NCBI GenBank assembly: GCA_963922205.1
Contig: CAWUHX010000143.1
Span: 1 to 64,000, forward strand
DNA: 64,000 bases
Source: Romanomermis culicivorax
Lineage: Eukaryota; Nematoda; Enoplea; Mermithida; Mermithidae
Direction of reading: 5' to 3'
The first letter of the stretch is position 1. Each line of letters opens with the position of its first letter. The notes below the pieces were generated by a model. That model saw only the letters and a list, made by a program, of their open reading frames with translations, did not search any database and was not told the origin of the DNA. Below, one piece after another: positions 34,401-43,496 of this stretch. A program made the position numbers and the translations under genes.

Positions 34401-35616
34401 GGCGAAAGCACAGCAACAAGTGATACCTGCAGACCTCAACACCCCCATAGACTTGAATCAGGTAGGAGACGATTTAGAAGTGGACAATGAGGTCACTGTT
34501 GAATCGTTGATACAGCCTGATCAAGAAACACAGGTAACTTCTTTATTAGATCAGACAGAGAGTTTACTTTCTGGAATGGATGTCAGGGCAGAGCAGATGC
34601 TGGATGAAAGCAATCTGATAACGATTGCTGCAAGTCCAACAATAGAGGAGATTGAAGCAAGGCTCAGGGAGCAAGCTGAAAAGGAAATCGAAAGGCAGAA
34701 GGAGATTTTTACTAAGCAGCTTGCGGAGCAGAAAGCGAGATTAGATCAGCAGCAGAAGCAGCTGGAGCAGGTATTGGCTGGGTTCACGGCGCAGCCGACG
34801 CCTCTGGCAGCGCCTACAGTCGTGCAAGCTCCGGCCAAGCCGCCTACTGCTTATCATATCCCGAAAGTGCCGGTGCAACCTGCTAGTACGCAGGTCATCC
34901 AACCTGCGGTCAGCAAGGTTACGCCGACAGTTCAAGTAGCGCCCAGAGATCCAAGTATGGACGGTGGTATACCAGGTATGTATACTGCCGAGGAAGTTAG
35001 AAAATTTAGAGCGGAAGGTCCTACGGACGATCAGATTAAAAGACTAGGAAGGAGAAAGTTAGCCCGAAGGGCCAATAGGGCTAAGAGGAGAGATGAAGAG
35101 GATGTCATTGAAATTAGCGATGGTGAAGGAGAACAGACAGGGAGTTCTACGTCTGTGGACTTGAAGTTTGCAGGATCTACAACTTTATTGATGGATTCAA
35201 CCAAGTCCAAGACTGGAACTACGCCGACGAGCCTGATGCCTGGAACCAAAAGTTCTACAAGTCAGGTGCAGTCGACGGTTGCTTCGGCTAAAGTACCTAG
35301 TAAATCGTCTGCATCTCAGGTAAGTGCAACGATGAAAAGTACTTTGGCTAAGCCCGTGTCTAAAGTGGATAAGACTCCTCAGCAGAACCAGAGCAGTTCC
35401 ACAGGGAAAAAAGTTGTTTCTAAACCCTCTACGTCGGAACCGACTAAATCGGTCAAGAGAAGTAGAGATAAGGAAGTAACTTTGGAGTACCTGAGTTCTG
35501 TTTTGAGAGACTACTGGGATGTCCATAAGAAGTTTCCCTTGGTGAAGGGAAGGATAGATTTTTTGACACTGGAGGTGATCGAATTTTTTGCTCAGGATAA
35601 ATCATATGGGCATTAG
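31403..35616 (+). CDS. Retrotransposon ORF2: DEDDy 3'-5' exonuclease-like protein, predicted spliced
   Basis: Exon 1: 31403 (ATG) to 31514; donor GATG|GTAAGG; 704-nt intron; acceptor TTTTTTAG|AC; exon 2: 32219-35616. Phase matches and the exon 2 frame is open through the junction. Without splicing the first ATG in the frame is 32341 (1091 codons), still before the enzyme. Exonuclease motifs: Exo I SFDTE (D 32395, E 32401), Exo II LVGYNLVTDL (D 32614), Exo III RYSALDAYYSLLVF (Y 32926, D 32938), the RNase D/WRN/EXD pattern. Further on: a C-x25-27-H-x3-C-x7-C cluster (33920-34050), a coiled coil (EARLREQAEKEIERQKEIF, about 34650-34780), a basic patch (RRKLARRANRAKRR), the SUMO-interaction-like VIEISDGEGE (35104-35136) and a Ser/Thr-rich tail. 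No signal peptide or membrane segment, so not an env. Possible substrates: host small RNAs, or the element's own RNA or cDNA ends (inference). Confidence 0.87.
31515..32218 (+). other. Predicted intron in the retrotransposon exonuclease gene
   Basis: 704 nt, GTAAGG...TTTTTTAG. The upstream frame from ATG 31403 runs on to a stop at 31678 if unspliced (91 codons). Splicing instead joins it in phase 1 to the frame that is open from 32197. Conserved-looking coding sequence before the first in-frame ATG of exon 2 supports the splice. Confidence 0.7.
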
Positions 35617-36512
35617 TGAATAATGGAGTAGAGGAGCTTTACGAGAACTACGGGGATCACTTTGATGTTCAGGGTGGTTTCCTGTATGATCATGTAAACG
35701 TTCCTGAGCCCATTTGGGAGTATATTTGGCTCAAGTTTATGCCAAATTGGTTTCATCATTTTGATGCGGAAATAGTAATGGCAGCCGTGAGATACTTATG
35801 TACCATGGTGTTGCTAAAGTTAGAACAGCAGCAATTGGGCCCGAGACATATTGGTGCAGTGGATGCACGGGCCAAGTCATTTGTTACGGAAAGGTATTAT
35901 TCTATCTACCTGCGGGGAGAAGGTAGTACTGCATTCAGGGAAGCGTATGCCAACCGAATGCAGGAACACCAACAAACTGCAGTGGATATGGCAGCGAAAA
36001 GAAGATTGTCGGACATGGTTCAGAAATTTTCTGGTAAGTTCCAGAAGGCCGAGGATGAGGAGGGGCAACCCTTCAAGATTCCCATTTTAACCGAGAGACA
36101 ACCTAGAGATACATCCAGGTCCAGGAGCCAGCACTCGCGACAATTGTCTCACTCGCAGGGTGGGCACCAGCCTGGAGTATTCAAATTACCATATGCTAAT
36201 CAACAGAGTCAAGGAAGGTCCAGTACCTCAGCTTCTGGAGTATCTTCCGTAAGTTCCACTCAGGGCTCGTACCAGAGGGGAACTGGAGGGGGATATGGCC
36301 GAGGCTGGGGTCAGGGGCAGGGTCAAGGTAGACCCTTCAAAATGGTAAATCCGCAACCGTATAGAGGACAGGCGATGGGCGGACCCCCTCGTGCGGCCCA
36401 ACCTCGAGGAGTTTTTGGGGGATTCCTCAGGGGTTGTGGAGCTCGGGGTGGTCCCTACACTCGCCGTGGTAGCTTCCAATACGGCGGTTATGGTGGCGGC
36501 GGGCAACAATAA
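35601..36512 (+). CDS. Retrotransposon ORF3: RGG-rich protein, start by frameshift or splicing
   Basis: Frame open from 35601 to TAA 36512, overlapping the last 16 bases of ORF2 in the -1 frame. There is no nearby ATG; the first in-frame one is 35739, and the stretch before it (VEELYENYGDHFDVQGG) looks coding, so translation probably continues from ORF2 by frameshift or a splice. The N-half (EYIWLKFMPNWFHHFDAEIV, VRYLCTMVLLKLEQQ) is helical and unrecognised. The C-half is Ser/Gln-rich, then GRGWGQGQGQGRPF, PPRAAQPRGVFGGFLRG, ending Gly/Arg/Tyr-rich, as in RNA-binding or condensate-forming tails. Confidence 0.7.
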   Translation: MIWALVNNGVEELYENYGDHFDVQGGFLYDHVNVPEPIWEYIWLKFMPNWFHHFDAEIVMAAVRYLCTMVLLKLEQQQLGPRHIGAVDARAKSFVTERYYSIYLRGEGSTAFREAYANRMQEHQQTAVDMAAKRRLSDMVQKFSGKFQKAEDEEGQPFKIPILTERQPRDTSRSRSQHSRQLSHSQGGHQPGVFKLPYANQQSQGRSSTSASGVSSVSSTQGSYQRGTGGGYGRGWGQGQGQGRPFKMVNPQPYRGQAMGGPPRAAQPRGVFGGFLRGCGARGGPYTRRGSFQYGGYGGGGQQ

Positions 36513-37245
36513 TTTCATATAGCCGCATACTTTTTGGACCAAAATTCGTTATTTCGTACAAATTTTATTTCAAAAAATACAAAATACAAAAACACAAATA
36601 AAATACAAAATACAAAAAATATATTATCTCGTTTTATTGTTGCTTTAAATTTTAAATTTTTCTCGTTTCCGGTGCCCAAAAGTTGCCCGGCGAAATTTGT
36701 CTTTCCGTCCATCTTATTTCGGGCGTGTACATAGCCCTCGTATTTTTCTCGTTTAATTTCAGGGCCTGAAAAAGATGAAGACATGAAATTTTATTTTGCA
36801 TTTATAAAATTATTTCGTACATTTGAAGTATTTTATAGAAAATCTTTTTTACTGAGTAGATTTGTATTGGACGGAGCGACGTGGCGAGCGGCCGACCGTG
36901 GAGGAAGCGCACCTGGGATACCTCATCACCGAAGCTGTAAAAACCAGGAAATGGGAGAAGAGGAACGGCGACGCCCCGGATCTAGGCACAGATCGACGTC
37001 AAAGTCCAGGCCGAACTACGTTCGTGATCGTTTCCGGTAGCCTGAAAAGGAGTGCCCTGCCGAATGGATTGGTCAAGGTCGCCGTCACCTGAAGGACCTG
37101 GTAGGGGCTGGATCACATTTTGGAGGGGTAGCCCCAAAAATTTGTTTTCCGAGGGGAAAACTGTTATGCAGTCGGGGCCTCAGTATGAGACTCAGGCTGC
37201 AGAAAGGTTTTCACCTCCCGTTGGTCGGTTTTGAGGGCTGAGGGA
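36513..37245. other. Retrotransposon 3' region
   Basis: Low-complexity aaatacaaaatacaaaaac (36575-36620), an acceptor-like TTTAATTTCAG (about 36753-36763) and two overlapping frames (36783-37040 and 36862-37092) with GC-richer, Arg-rich content that may be a small extra exon. Not assignable. Confidence 0.4.
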
Positions 37246-37725
37246 TGTTGAGGTGGTCTCAGGTGCACGTGTTCAGCTTCCGGCGTCGGTGCGCAGGCGG
37301 TTGGACGCGGCGAAAAGTGGCCGAAAGAAATGATAAATTTGCATAGGTTATTTCTGCCACTGTTTCGCGTTTTTGCTGTCTTTTTATCAGTGTTAAAAAA
37401 AGACTTATTTTTATGGAGCGTCGCCGCCATCGTCTTTATTATAAGATTTTTGTTTATTATTTTATATTGGCGTCGCCCTTCGTCACCCAATACACTTTGG
37501 ACCTGTAAGTGTATTGTTTTGTGAGCGTAGTGGAAGGAGTTTTTAAGATTAGGAGTGGAGACTCGGGTAGGAGCTCCTGAGGTACGTGTCAAGGTGTTCT
37601 GCCTGAGGTTTGGTGAAAGTTCTGGCGAGTATCTGGTGAAACGTCTGGGAGAGTTTTGGTGTTGTTGTTGTTGTTAGCCTGTGGTCAGAACTGTTGCATA
37701 GTATTGACCCCACAGCAGCCTAACA
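37246..37725 (+). repeat. 3' LTR
   Basis: 480 bp, two differences from the 5' LTR (cggcgaaaag versus cggcaaaaag; gcgtcgccgc versus gcgtcaccgc). The purine-rich gagggctgaggga (37233-37245) directly before it is the likely polypurine tract that primes plus-strand DNA synthesis. Confidence 0.96.
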
Positions 37726-37729
37726 AACT

Positions 37730-40313
37730 GTCTTTGTCAAATTATTTCATTGACCAAACTGAAAATGAGATGAAACATTATAAGAACCATTTTTACAGTT
37801 TTAAATATTCTTACTTTGCCCCAAAACGAATTTAGCATCAGCTTTGCTAAAGCCTGCTTGCCTGGATTTTTTTCAATTTCTGTTCTGTCCAGCATTATTC
37901 TTTCATGCTCCTCTATATCGCTCAAGTATGCCTGTCTAGAGGCATCCTTGTTGCAATGTGCCAGCCAGCCTTCCACTTCCTACAAATCACAATAATATAT
38001 ATAAAATATGACTTAATGTTTGTTTTACAATCTTCATTTTCATGAAAGTGTTCACATAATTGGTGAATAAACTGCCATCCCAATTGGAAATTCGATCATA
38101 TCTATCCACAGCTTGGTAATGCCAAACTTCAAAGACTTTCAAAACATGAAATTGGTTTTCGGTTAAACAGAGCTCACATCAGCTTATTAAAGATTACGCT
38201 TTAGCCTTTATCAAGAGCTTTGTGAAGTTCCATTGTTACTCACATTCCCAACAAGGCTCGATTCTCTTCATTTGAATATGTACACTTGGGCAGCTGTAAG
38301 ACGGTGCGTTGTCGACATAATGGAAATGTTAATTTTCTATTTGAACAATAGGGTAAAACAGGGTGATAGAGATCTTGCCGTGGTAAAACAAGGCATTTGA
38401 TCAAGCCTTCATATGGTTTTTTATTTATATCTTTGAAGTTTTCTGTAATTAGCAATAGATGTCCAGCTGGATATACACCATACTTGTTTGTGTATTGGTA
38501 CAAACTACAGAAATCGACGTAATTTATCCTTTCTGTTTCCCCAATCTTCTGGTACAGCTTTATTTCATTTGTACGACCACCGTAGGAAGCTACAAGAGTG
38601 AAACTTAAAAAAGAAACACATGACACAAAAAGATCTTACCATCTCCCCCATTCAAGGGTTCTACTGGTGCTGATTTCTTGAAAAATTCAGCCATCTCAAG
38701 ATTGTTTGCGAGCAGGATGTCAAGCTCACATTCCCAAAGCTCAATGAGCTGATATCTTAGTTGCTTTAGATGTTGTCGACATGCCATTGTTCTCATGTAA
38801 GCATCCCAGGCAGTTGAAACTTGATCAGCTGTAAAATTGACAATTCTTACCTTTAATCAAAACTTCTTGCTTGGAAATCCCGCATTTGGTGTAACCACAC
38901 CTGTGTTTCCATAAATTACTTTTACGAATGTGTCTTTTGCATGATTTGCATCAGTGAATTTTGTCACAAATCGAAACAGTCTTTGTAGGCTTTGTCTTGG
39001 TCACAGTAGAAGTGACATCGTACTCTCATAAAGGGTTGTTGTAGCAAAATACACTGTTGAAGTAGCAGTTGCATTCCTCACAAATTATAATTTTGACCTC
39101 TTTGCAAGGTCGATGATGATAACAGGAAGTGCACTTGATGATCATCTTCCAAGTTGTAGGCAATATTGCAGAGTTCGCACCAGTATGCTCGAGAAAAAAA
39201 GCCAGGCATAGAACTGATGATGGTGTAGTTCTGATCATGATAATACAGGTGGGTAACCTTTTCAACATCAACATTTCCTAAATGAATCAAAAGTTGCATT
39301 ATGACGATGGCGCAATAGTGCTCCTTGCTAAACAGCTTGATTTTGTAGTCAGGTAAGACATCTAGAATCTTCTGGAGCTCCTCAATACCCTAAGGACCAT
39401 GATGATTGGCTAAACTGGCTTTGTCCATGAACTCTATAGCTTTTTGTTTTTGCAGAGTATAGTGATCAAAATCCCCTTTATGAATACTGTCATACTGATA
39501 TGCTGGATCATCTTTGTTGAGTCTTGCTATGGCTGTGACAATGGCTCTCGGAAGGCATAAGTTGTCATGATTGTTTATATGCACAAAGCACCCACCTTTT
39601 TCCATTATATAAAAACTCGTCATGAGTAAAAAACCTTCCTTGATTGTAAGAACCAGCACCTCGTAATTTCCTCGCTGTGACCAACTTGATTGCTGCTGCA
39701 GGATCTTCCAAAGTTATATGCTGATTTGATTGAATGACGTGCCTGAATAAATCCATCATGACACTTACATTGAAATTGATGGGAGGTCAAAAATGTACAA
39801 GAATAGGATTGTCGAGGTTAGGGTGGTAAAAAGCTGCTCCAACTAAATCGACCTCCTGTATATCAGTTGTCATTTGATCAATCGCATAATCAAAAATTGT
39901 AGGTAGCTGTTGGTATAAATTGTCGCATTGATTGAGGTTCCTCAAGAAGAACTGTTGTGTCTGTTCACTTGTTCGGAATGATGTACTCTTTGCTCTGCAC
40001 TTTCGCCCAGGTAGTAGTGTTCTGATGAAAATTCAACATTACCAGCCTGCTGATTTGATTCCCCTTCATCCAATGTGATGTTATCATCCACAGTATTAAT
40101 TTCCCAGTCCCATGAATTATTGCTATTGCCAAGTAACACTGAAGTGCCTTCATCAGCACTGGGTAGAGTCGCCTGTCGATCTTCATTTTCAGCATATTCT
40201 AATGGACCCCAGGTATTGTCACCTGGATGGAGAATCCAATCCAGAAAGGAATTGTCCACATTTAAATCGAATATATTGGAATCACTAATATCAGAATCAT
40301 TAGAGTCGCCCAT
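37730..40313 (-). pseudogene. Polinton DNA polymerase B, N-terminal and palm motif A/B part, right of the insertion
   Basis: ATG 40313 starts an acidic N-terminus (MGDSNDSDISDS). Then VIQSNQHITLEDPA, RGAGSYNQGRF and NHDNLCLPRAIVTAIA, the usual N-domain of Polinton PolB; a frameshift lies near 39600 and a stop at 39390. The exonuclease region is mostly gone (38800-39080 is decayed). ASYGGRTNEIKLYQ, motif A YVDFCSLYQ (about 38515) and motif B KLMLNSFWGK follow. Two short introns are predicted: 38639-38590 (50 nt, phase 1) and 37814-37759 (56 nt). The retrotransposon interrupts the exon right after motif B, so this enzyme, which replicates the element, is destroyed. Confidence 0.85.
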
Positions 40314-40544
40314 TTTCAAAAAGAGGCACAAAAAGAGGCACACCAAGAGCCTAATGCCTACAAAAGGAAGATCAGAGAAACCATTGAGATGGAAAAAGTG
40401 GGGTCAAAAAATGTAGGTAGTAAGAGCATTTAAATAGGCCACATATGGAACCAAGCATTCCTTAGAAGGGCAACAGACAGGTACCCAAGTCTGAACTAGT
40501 ACCCCCAAGTCAGGATATATAGCACTTCTAAACAAGTTACTACT

Positions 40545-40620
40545 GGCCCCCATGGCCCAGTGGTAGCGCTCTAGACTCTCAATCAAACGACCAGGGTTCA
40601 ATTCCCTCAAGTAGCGAATT
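40545..40620 (+). ncRNA. tRNA-like block in the Penelope-like 3' end, copy A
   Basis: A-box-like tggcccagtggt and B-box-like ggttcaattcc with tRNA spacing (gcgctctagactctcaatc between). The acceptor arms do not pair well, so it is a tRNA-derived sequence, not a functional tRNA. The same block recurs at about 55256-55336 on the other strand. Confidence 0.65.
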
Positions 40621-40641
40621 TTGTAAAAAGGAGTTTATTGT

Positions 40642-40680
40642 GGCCTGAGGAAGGTAGTAGGTAGACTACCGAAACGTCGC
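40642..40680 (+). ncRNA. Hammerhead-ribozyme-like motif, copy A
   Basis: CTGAGGA (matching core CUGANGA) is followed by a 6-bp hairpin (GGTAGT/ACTACC, loop aggtag), then GAAAC and GTC. Penelope-like elements are known to carry hammerhead motifs. One extra A before the helix departs from the consensus, so activity is doubtful. Confidence 0.5.
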
Positions 40681-41124
40681 ATTACTATAACCACTGTATT
40701 ATTATTCGTTCATTGTGTGCCTACGGGCAAAATAAAAAGCGTTATATAATTTTTATGCGATTGTAAGGCCAAGGAATGGAGAATCATAATGTTAAACACC
40801 AATCGCAAACAACCTTTCGCCAAATATTAAATCAAAATGATTCTCTGCCAGTGTTTAAGAGCTTTTATAGTCCTTTTTGTCTATGTGTTGGCTGTCTATT
40901 TGAGCAAATTTACTTAAAGGAGTTTCTTTTTTTATCATTCTATTTATACATTGTCTGGCCTATCTACATGTAGAAAAGTTTGGATTTCGCTGAACCAGTT
41001 TCTTCAGCTCCTAGAAAAGTTTCATCATTGAAAAACAACATTTGTTTACTTTTTTATTTCATCAACTTGTCTATGTGCATGGATACTACCATCCACACTG
41101 TAGCAAGCTAGTTATAATGCTGCT

Positions 41125-41450
41125 GGAAAAGTTTTGATAGAGGTAAGATCAACTATATTTCATCAATGTGCCTGTGCGAGATTTATATACGACAACTAGT
41201 TTACAGTGCACTAAGAAAAAACAAGGCACACATGTAGGCAAGCTGAAAAGTAAATATCAAGTTTTGCGAGAAATCAATTTTTAGAAAAGGCAAGAGGTAG
41301 AGGCTATAATTTATCAGTTTGTCTATGTGAGTTTTATATACAAGAACTAGTTTAATGAGCACTAAGAAACAAGGCACGCAAGCTGAAAAGTAAACATAAA
41401 GTTTTTAGAAAATGTGTGGGTGGAACCCTGAAGGGTCTAGAGGTAGTACT
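41125..41450. repeat. Polinton right terminal inverted repeat
   Basis: Inverse of the left TIR, roughly 80-85% identical by eye, with the same two internal sub-repeats. The divergence between the TIRs fits an old insertion. Confidence 0.88.
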
Positions 41451-41649
41451 CACCATCCCAACATTGCCACTGTCCCAGCATTGCCACCATTTCATATGGG
41501 GTAAAAATATACCATTTGAATACTATGTTTTTGAAGATTTTGCATAACATGCTGACATATAATTTTGTAAAGCAAACTGTGCGTGTCCAACTTATTTCCT
41601 GTTTTATAAATAACTTTTTTCCTTAATTTTACTGAATCAATTAAACACT

Positions 41650-43496
41650 TCAACCAATCAGGTACACTAAGTGCTCCAAATATCGACAAACTCTAGCACG
41701 AAAATCATCATCTTGTAAACCATTGATTTCATTCAGAAAAGCATTTTTTGCAAGCATAAGATTTTCATCCACTTGTACATGGCAAAAAATGCCTTGCCTC
41801 AGTAGGGCTCCCCTCATCAGCCATGGAATTTGCATCTAAAATGATACTATGTTTAAGCAATTTATTGACAGATCAAAACAATATTAAGGCTGTTTTAAGT
41901 ACTCGAACTCAATTAAAACTTGACAATTTTGGCAACTCAAACTCGAAAACTTCAAAATTTCAAACTTAAACCTCAACTTGAACTTGAACTTGACCTTAAA
42001 CTCGACATTTCTAAAATTCTCTGATCAAAGCAGCCCTAATATATATTATGATTTTCTAGATCAAATTCTTTAGTAGTTATGCACATACTTGATTTAAATG
42101 ATTGGTTTGCTGAAACCAATTTAGAAATGAATTCAAGGCAGGGGGTGGATGGCCCAAATCATGGTTTATTTTATTGTGCCACCCTTCTGCATGCTTTGTT
42201 GTTTAGGGGCCTGGACGTCCAACCAATTGTTTGTTAACAATCCAAATGTTGTCAAAATGGATCCAGGTGGGCACATCAAACTGCCCATGGAGCCATGTAT
42301 TCTAAAAAAATATATTTTTCTTGTTTGGGTTTGTAGGAAAAGACGTTTTCCTTGTGTGATATTTCAACTACCAGATACCTCATAGTATGTCACAAAATTG
42401 GTCAATTTTTAGCAAATGATATGATCTTCATATGCCAGGGGTTACATAAACATTGCAACCAGACATTCTGTACCAAGTTTGGTGGCAACATGGAACATGC
42501 CTTGATCAGATGAATCCTATGGCTCAATTTTCCATTTTCTTCCTCATAAGCTGCTCTCAGGCCATTTGACTGGAGCCAGTGCATCAGAAATTGACCAAGG
42601 TGAAATAAACATCCCCTGATATTTATGTTGGCAGAAAGTAGATGATGGCCAGCCTGAATTGCTGCCGATTTGAAATCCATGAGAATTGTGGGAAGAGTGC
42701 CAATACCATTGAAACAAATGGTTAAATTGTTGATCAAACAACGAAATAATTGTTCATAGGTTCTTGTTCGAAATTTGCATGAATGGCTTAGGGCACACCT
42801 ATCCATGATCCAGTATTCTGATTGATGAAGTGTTTCTAAATCCAAATCCGAGGTGAATACCAAAAAATCTTGTTCTTGATACCAGAGCAGACGTTCATTT
42901 GCCAGACCTGCGTCATTATCCACTGAATGAGCTTCCATGCCACATAAGGTTAAGTGATATTCGATGGGCAGATCATGATGATTTATCATAGGTATCAACA
43001 TTTTCTGAAGTTGTCAGTAAAGACTGGAACCATTCTTTTTGTATGATCCTATTTCCATCTCTATTTCCTCTTGTATTTGCTGATCTGGTGGAAATCTGTT
43101 TGGAATTTGAGCCACGGATTCCTGAAAAGCAGGGAGTGGAACAAAACCCTGTTCAAAACCCTGTTTGCTTCCTTGTTTCTCGAGTCAATTTAAGCCCTTC
43201 GATTTCACATTTGATCTTTGGATTGCAGCCTGGAAAATGACCTATGGTTGGATCTGTCACAAATCTTTCATTTTGAACCATAACTCTGGCTGACCCACAT
43301 TTCCAAGAGGCGAGCAAAATTTACAAACATAATTGGATAAAACATTATTGGATAAACGCTTTGAAGATTTCTTTTGGAACAGGTAATATAATTGAGGATT
43401 TTGCGATTCAACAATTAGCAAAGTATTGTTCAATTCTTGACTAAGAAAATATGCAATAAGACCAAAGTCAACCATTTTGGTGAAAAATAAAGGCAA
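41650..43496 (-). pseudogene. MULE transposase remnants
   Basis: The segment 43001-42402 holds FTSDLDLETLHQSEYWIMD, PTILMDFKSAAIQA and RGCLFHLGQFLMHWLQSNGL, the MULE transposase core: the first Asp region, the second Asp in D-F-x-x-A, and the C-x2-H helix. The part between MD and TYEQLF is shorter than in intact transposases, a TGA lies just upstream of 43001, and the frame ends at 42402. The flanking frames 43496-43257 (possible N-terminal zinc-finger region) and 41835-41650 are likely decayed ends. Confidence 0.72.

Larger units (their letters stand above)
23689..37725 (+). mobile_element. Ty3/Gypsy LTR retrotransposon, 14.0 kb, with extra exonuclease and RGG ORFs
   Basis: Two 480-bp LTRs (23689-24168, 37246-37725) start TGTT and end AACA, differ at only two sites by eye, and are flanked by a 4-bp TSD AACT (23685-23688, 37726-37729). 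Between them: gag-pol in one frame (24277-30927), a 1.3-kb spacer with a small exon, ORF2 (exonuclease-like) and ORF3 (RGG-rich). All frames are open, so this copy is young and probably autonomous. The usual gypsy length is 5-8 kb; the surplus is the 3' block where env would be. Confidence 0.96.
40347..40832 (+). mobile_element. Penelope-like element 3' fragment, copy A (inside the Polinton)
   Basis: It matches the inverse of about 55044-55540: shared coding end (SLMPTKGRSEKPLRWKKWGQ), a tRNA-like block, the ctgaggaaggtagtaggtag hairpin and the tail ending ccaatcgcaaacaacctttc. It is 5'-truncated, as usual for target-primed retroelements, and lies just upstream of the PolB start. Confidence 0.8.
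15013..41450 (-). mobile_element. Polinton/Maverick element, decayed, split by an LTR retrotransposon
   Basis: It is bounded by TIRs of about 320 bp starting AGTAGTACCTCTTGACCC (left) and AGTACTACCTCTAGACCC (right, inverse), with a perfect 6-bp TSD CACCAT (15007-15012 and 41451-41456), both typical of Polintons. Minus-strand gene order from the right: PolB, ATPase, several unknown ORFs, integrase, adenain-like protease, minor capsid, small virion-type protein, major capsid. A plus-strand ORF lies at the left end. Without the inserted retrotransposon it is 12.4 kb, shorter than the usual 15-20 kb; the exonuclease part of PolB is largely missing. Confidence 0.93.

Noticed and set aside
32254..35616. 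An envelope protein in the ORF2/ORF3 position of the LTR element
   Set aside because: No signal peptide, transmembrane segment, furin-type site or cysteine pattern; exonuclease motifs explain ORF2.
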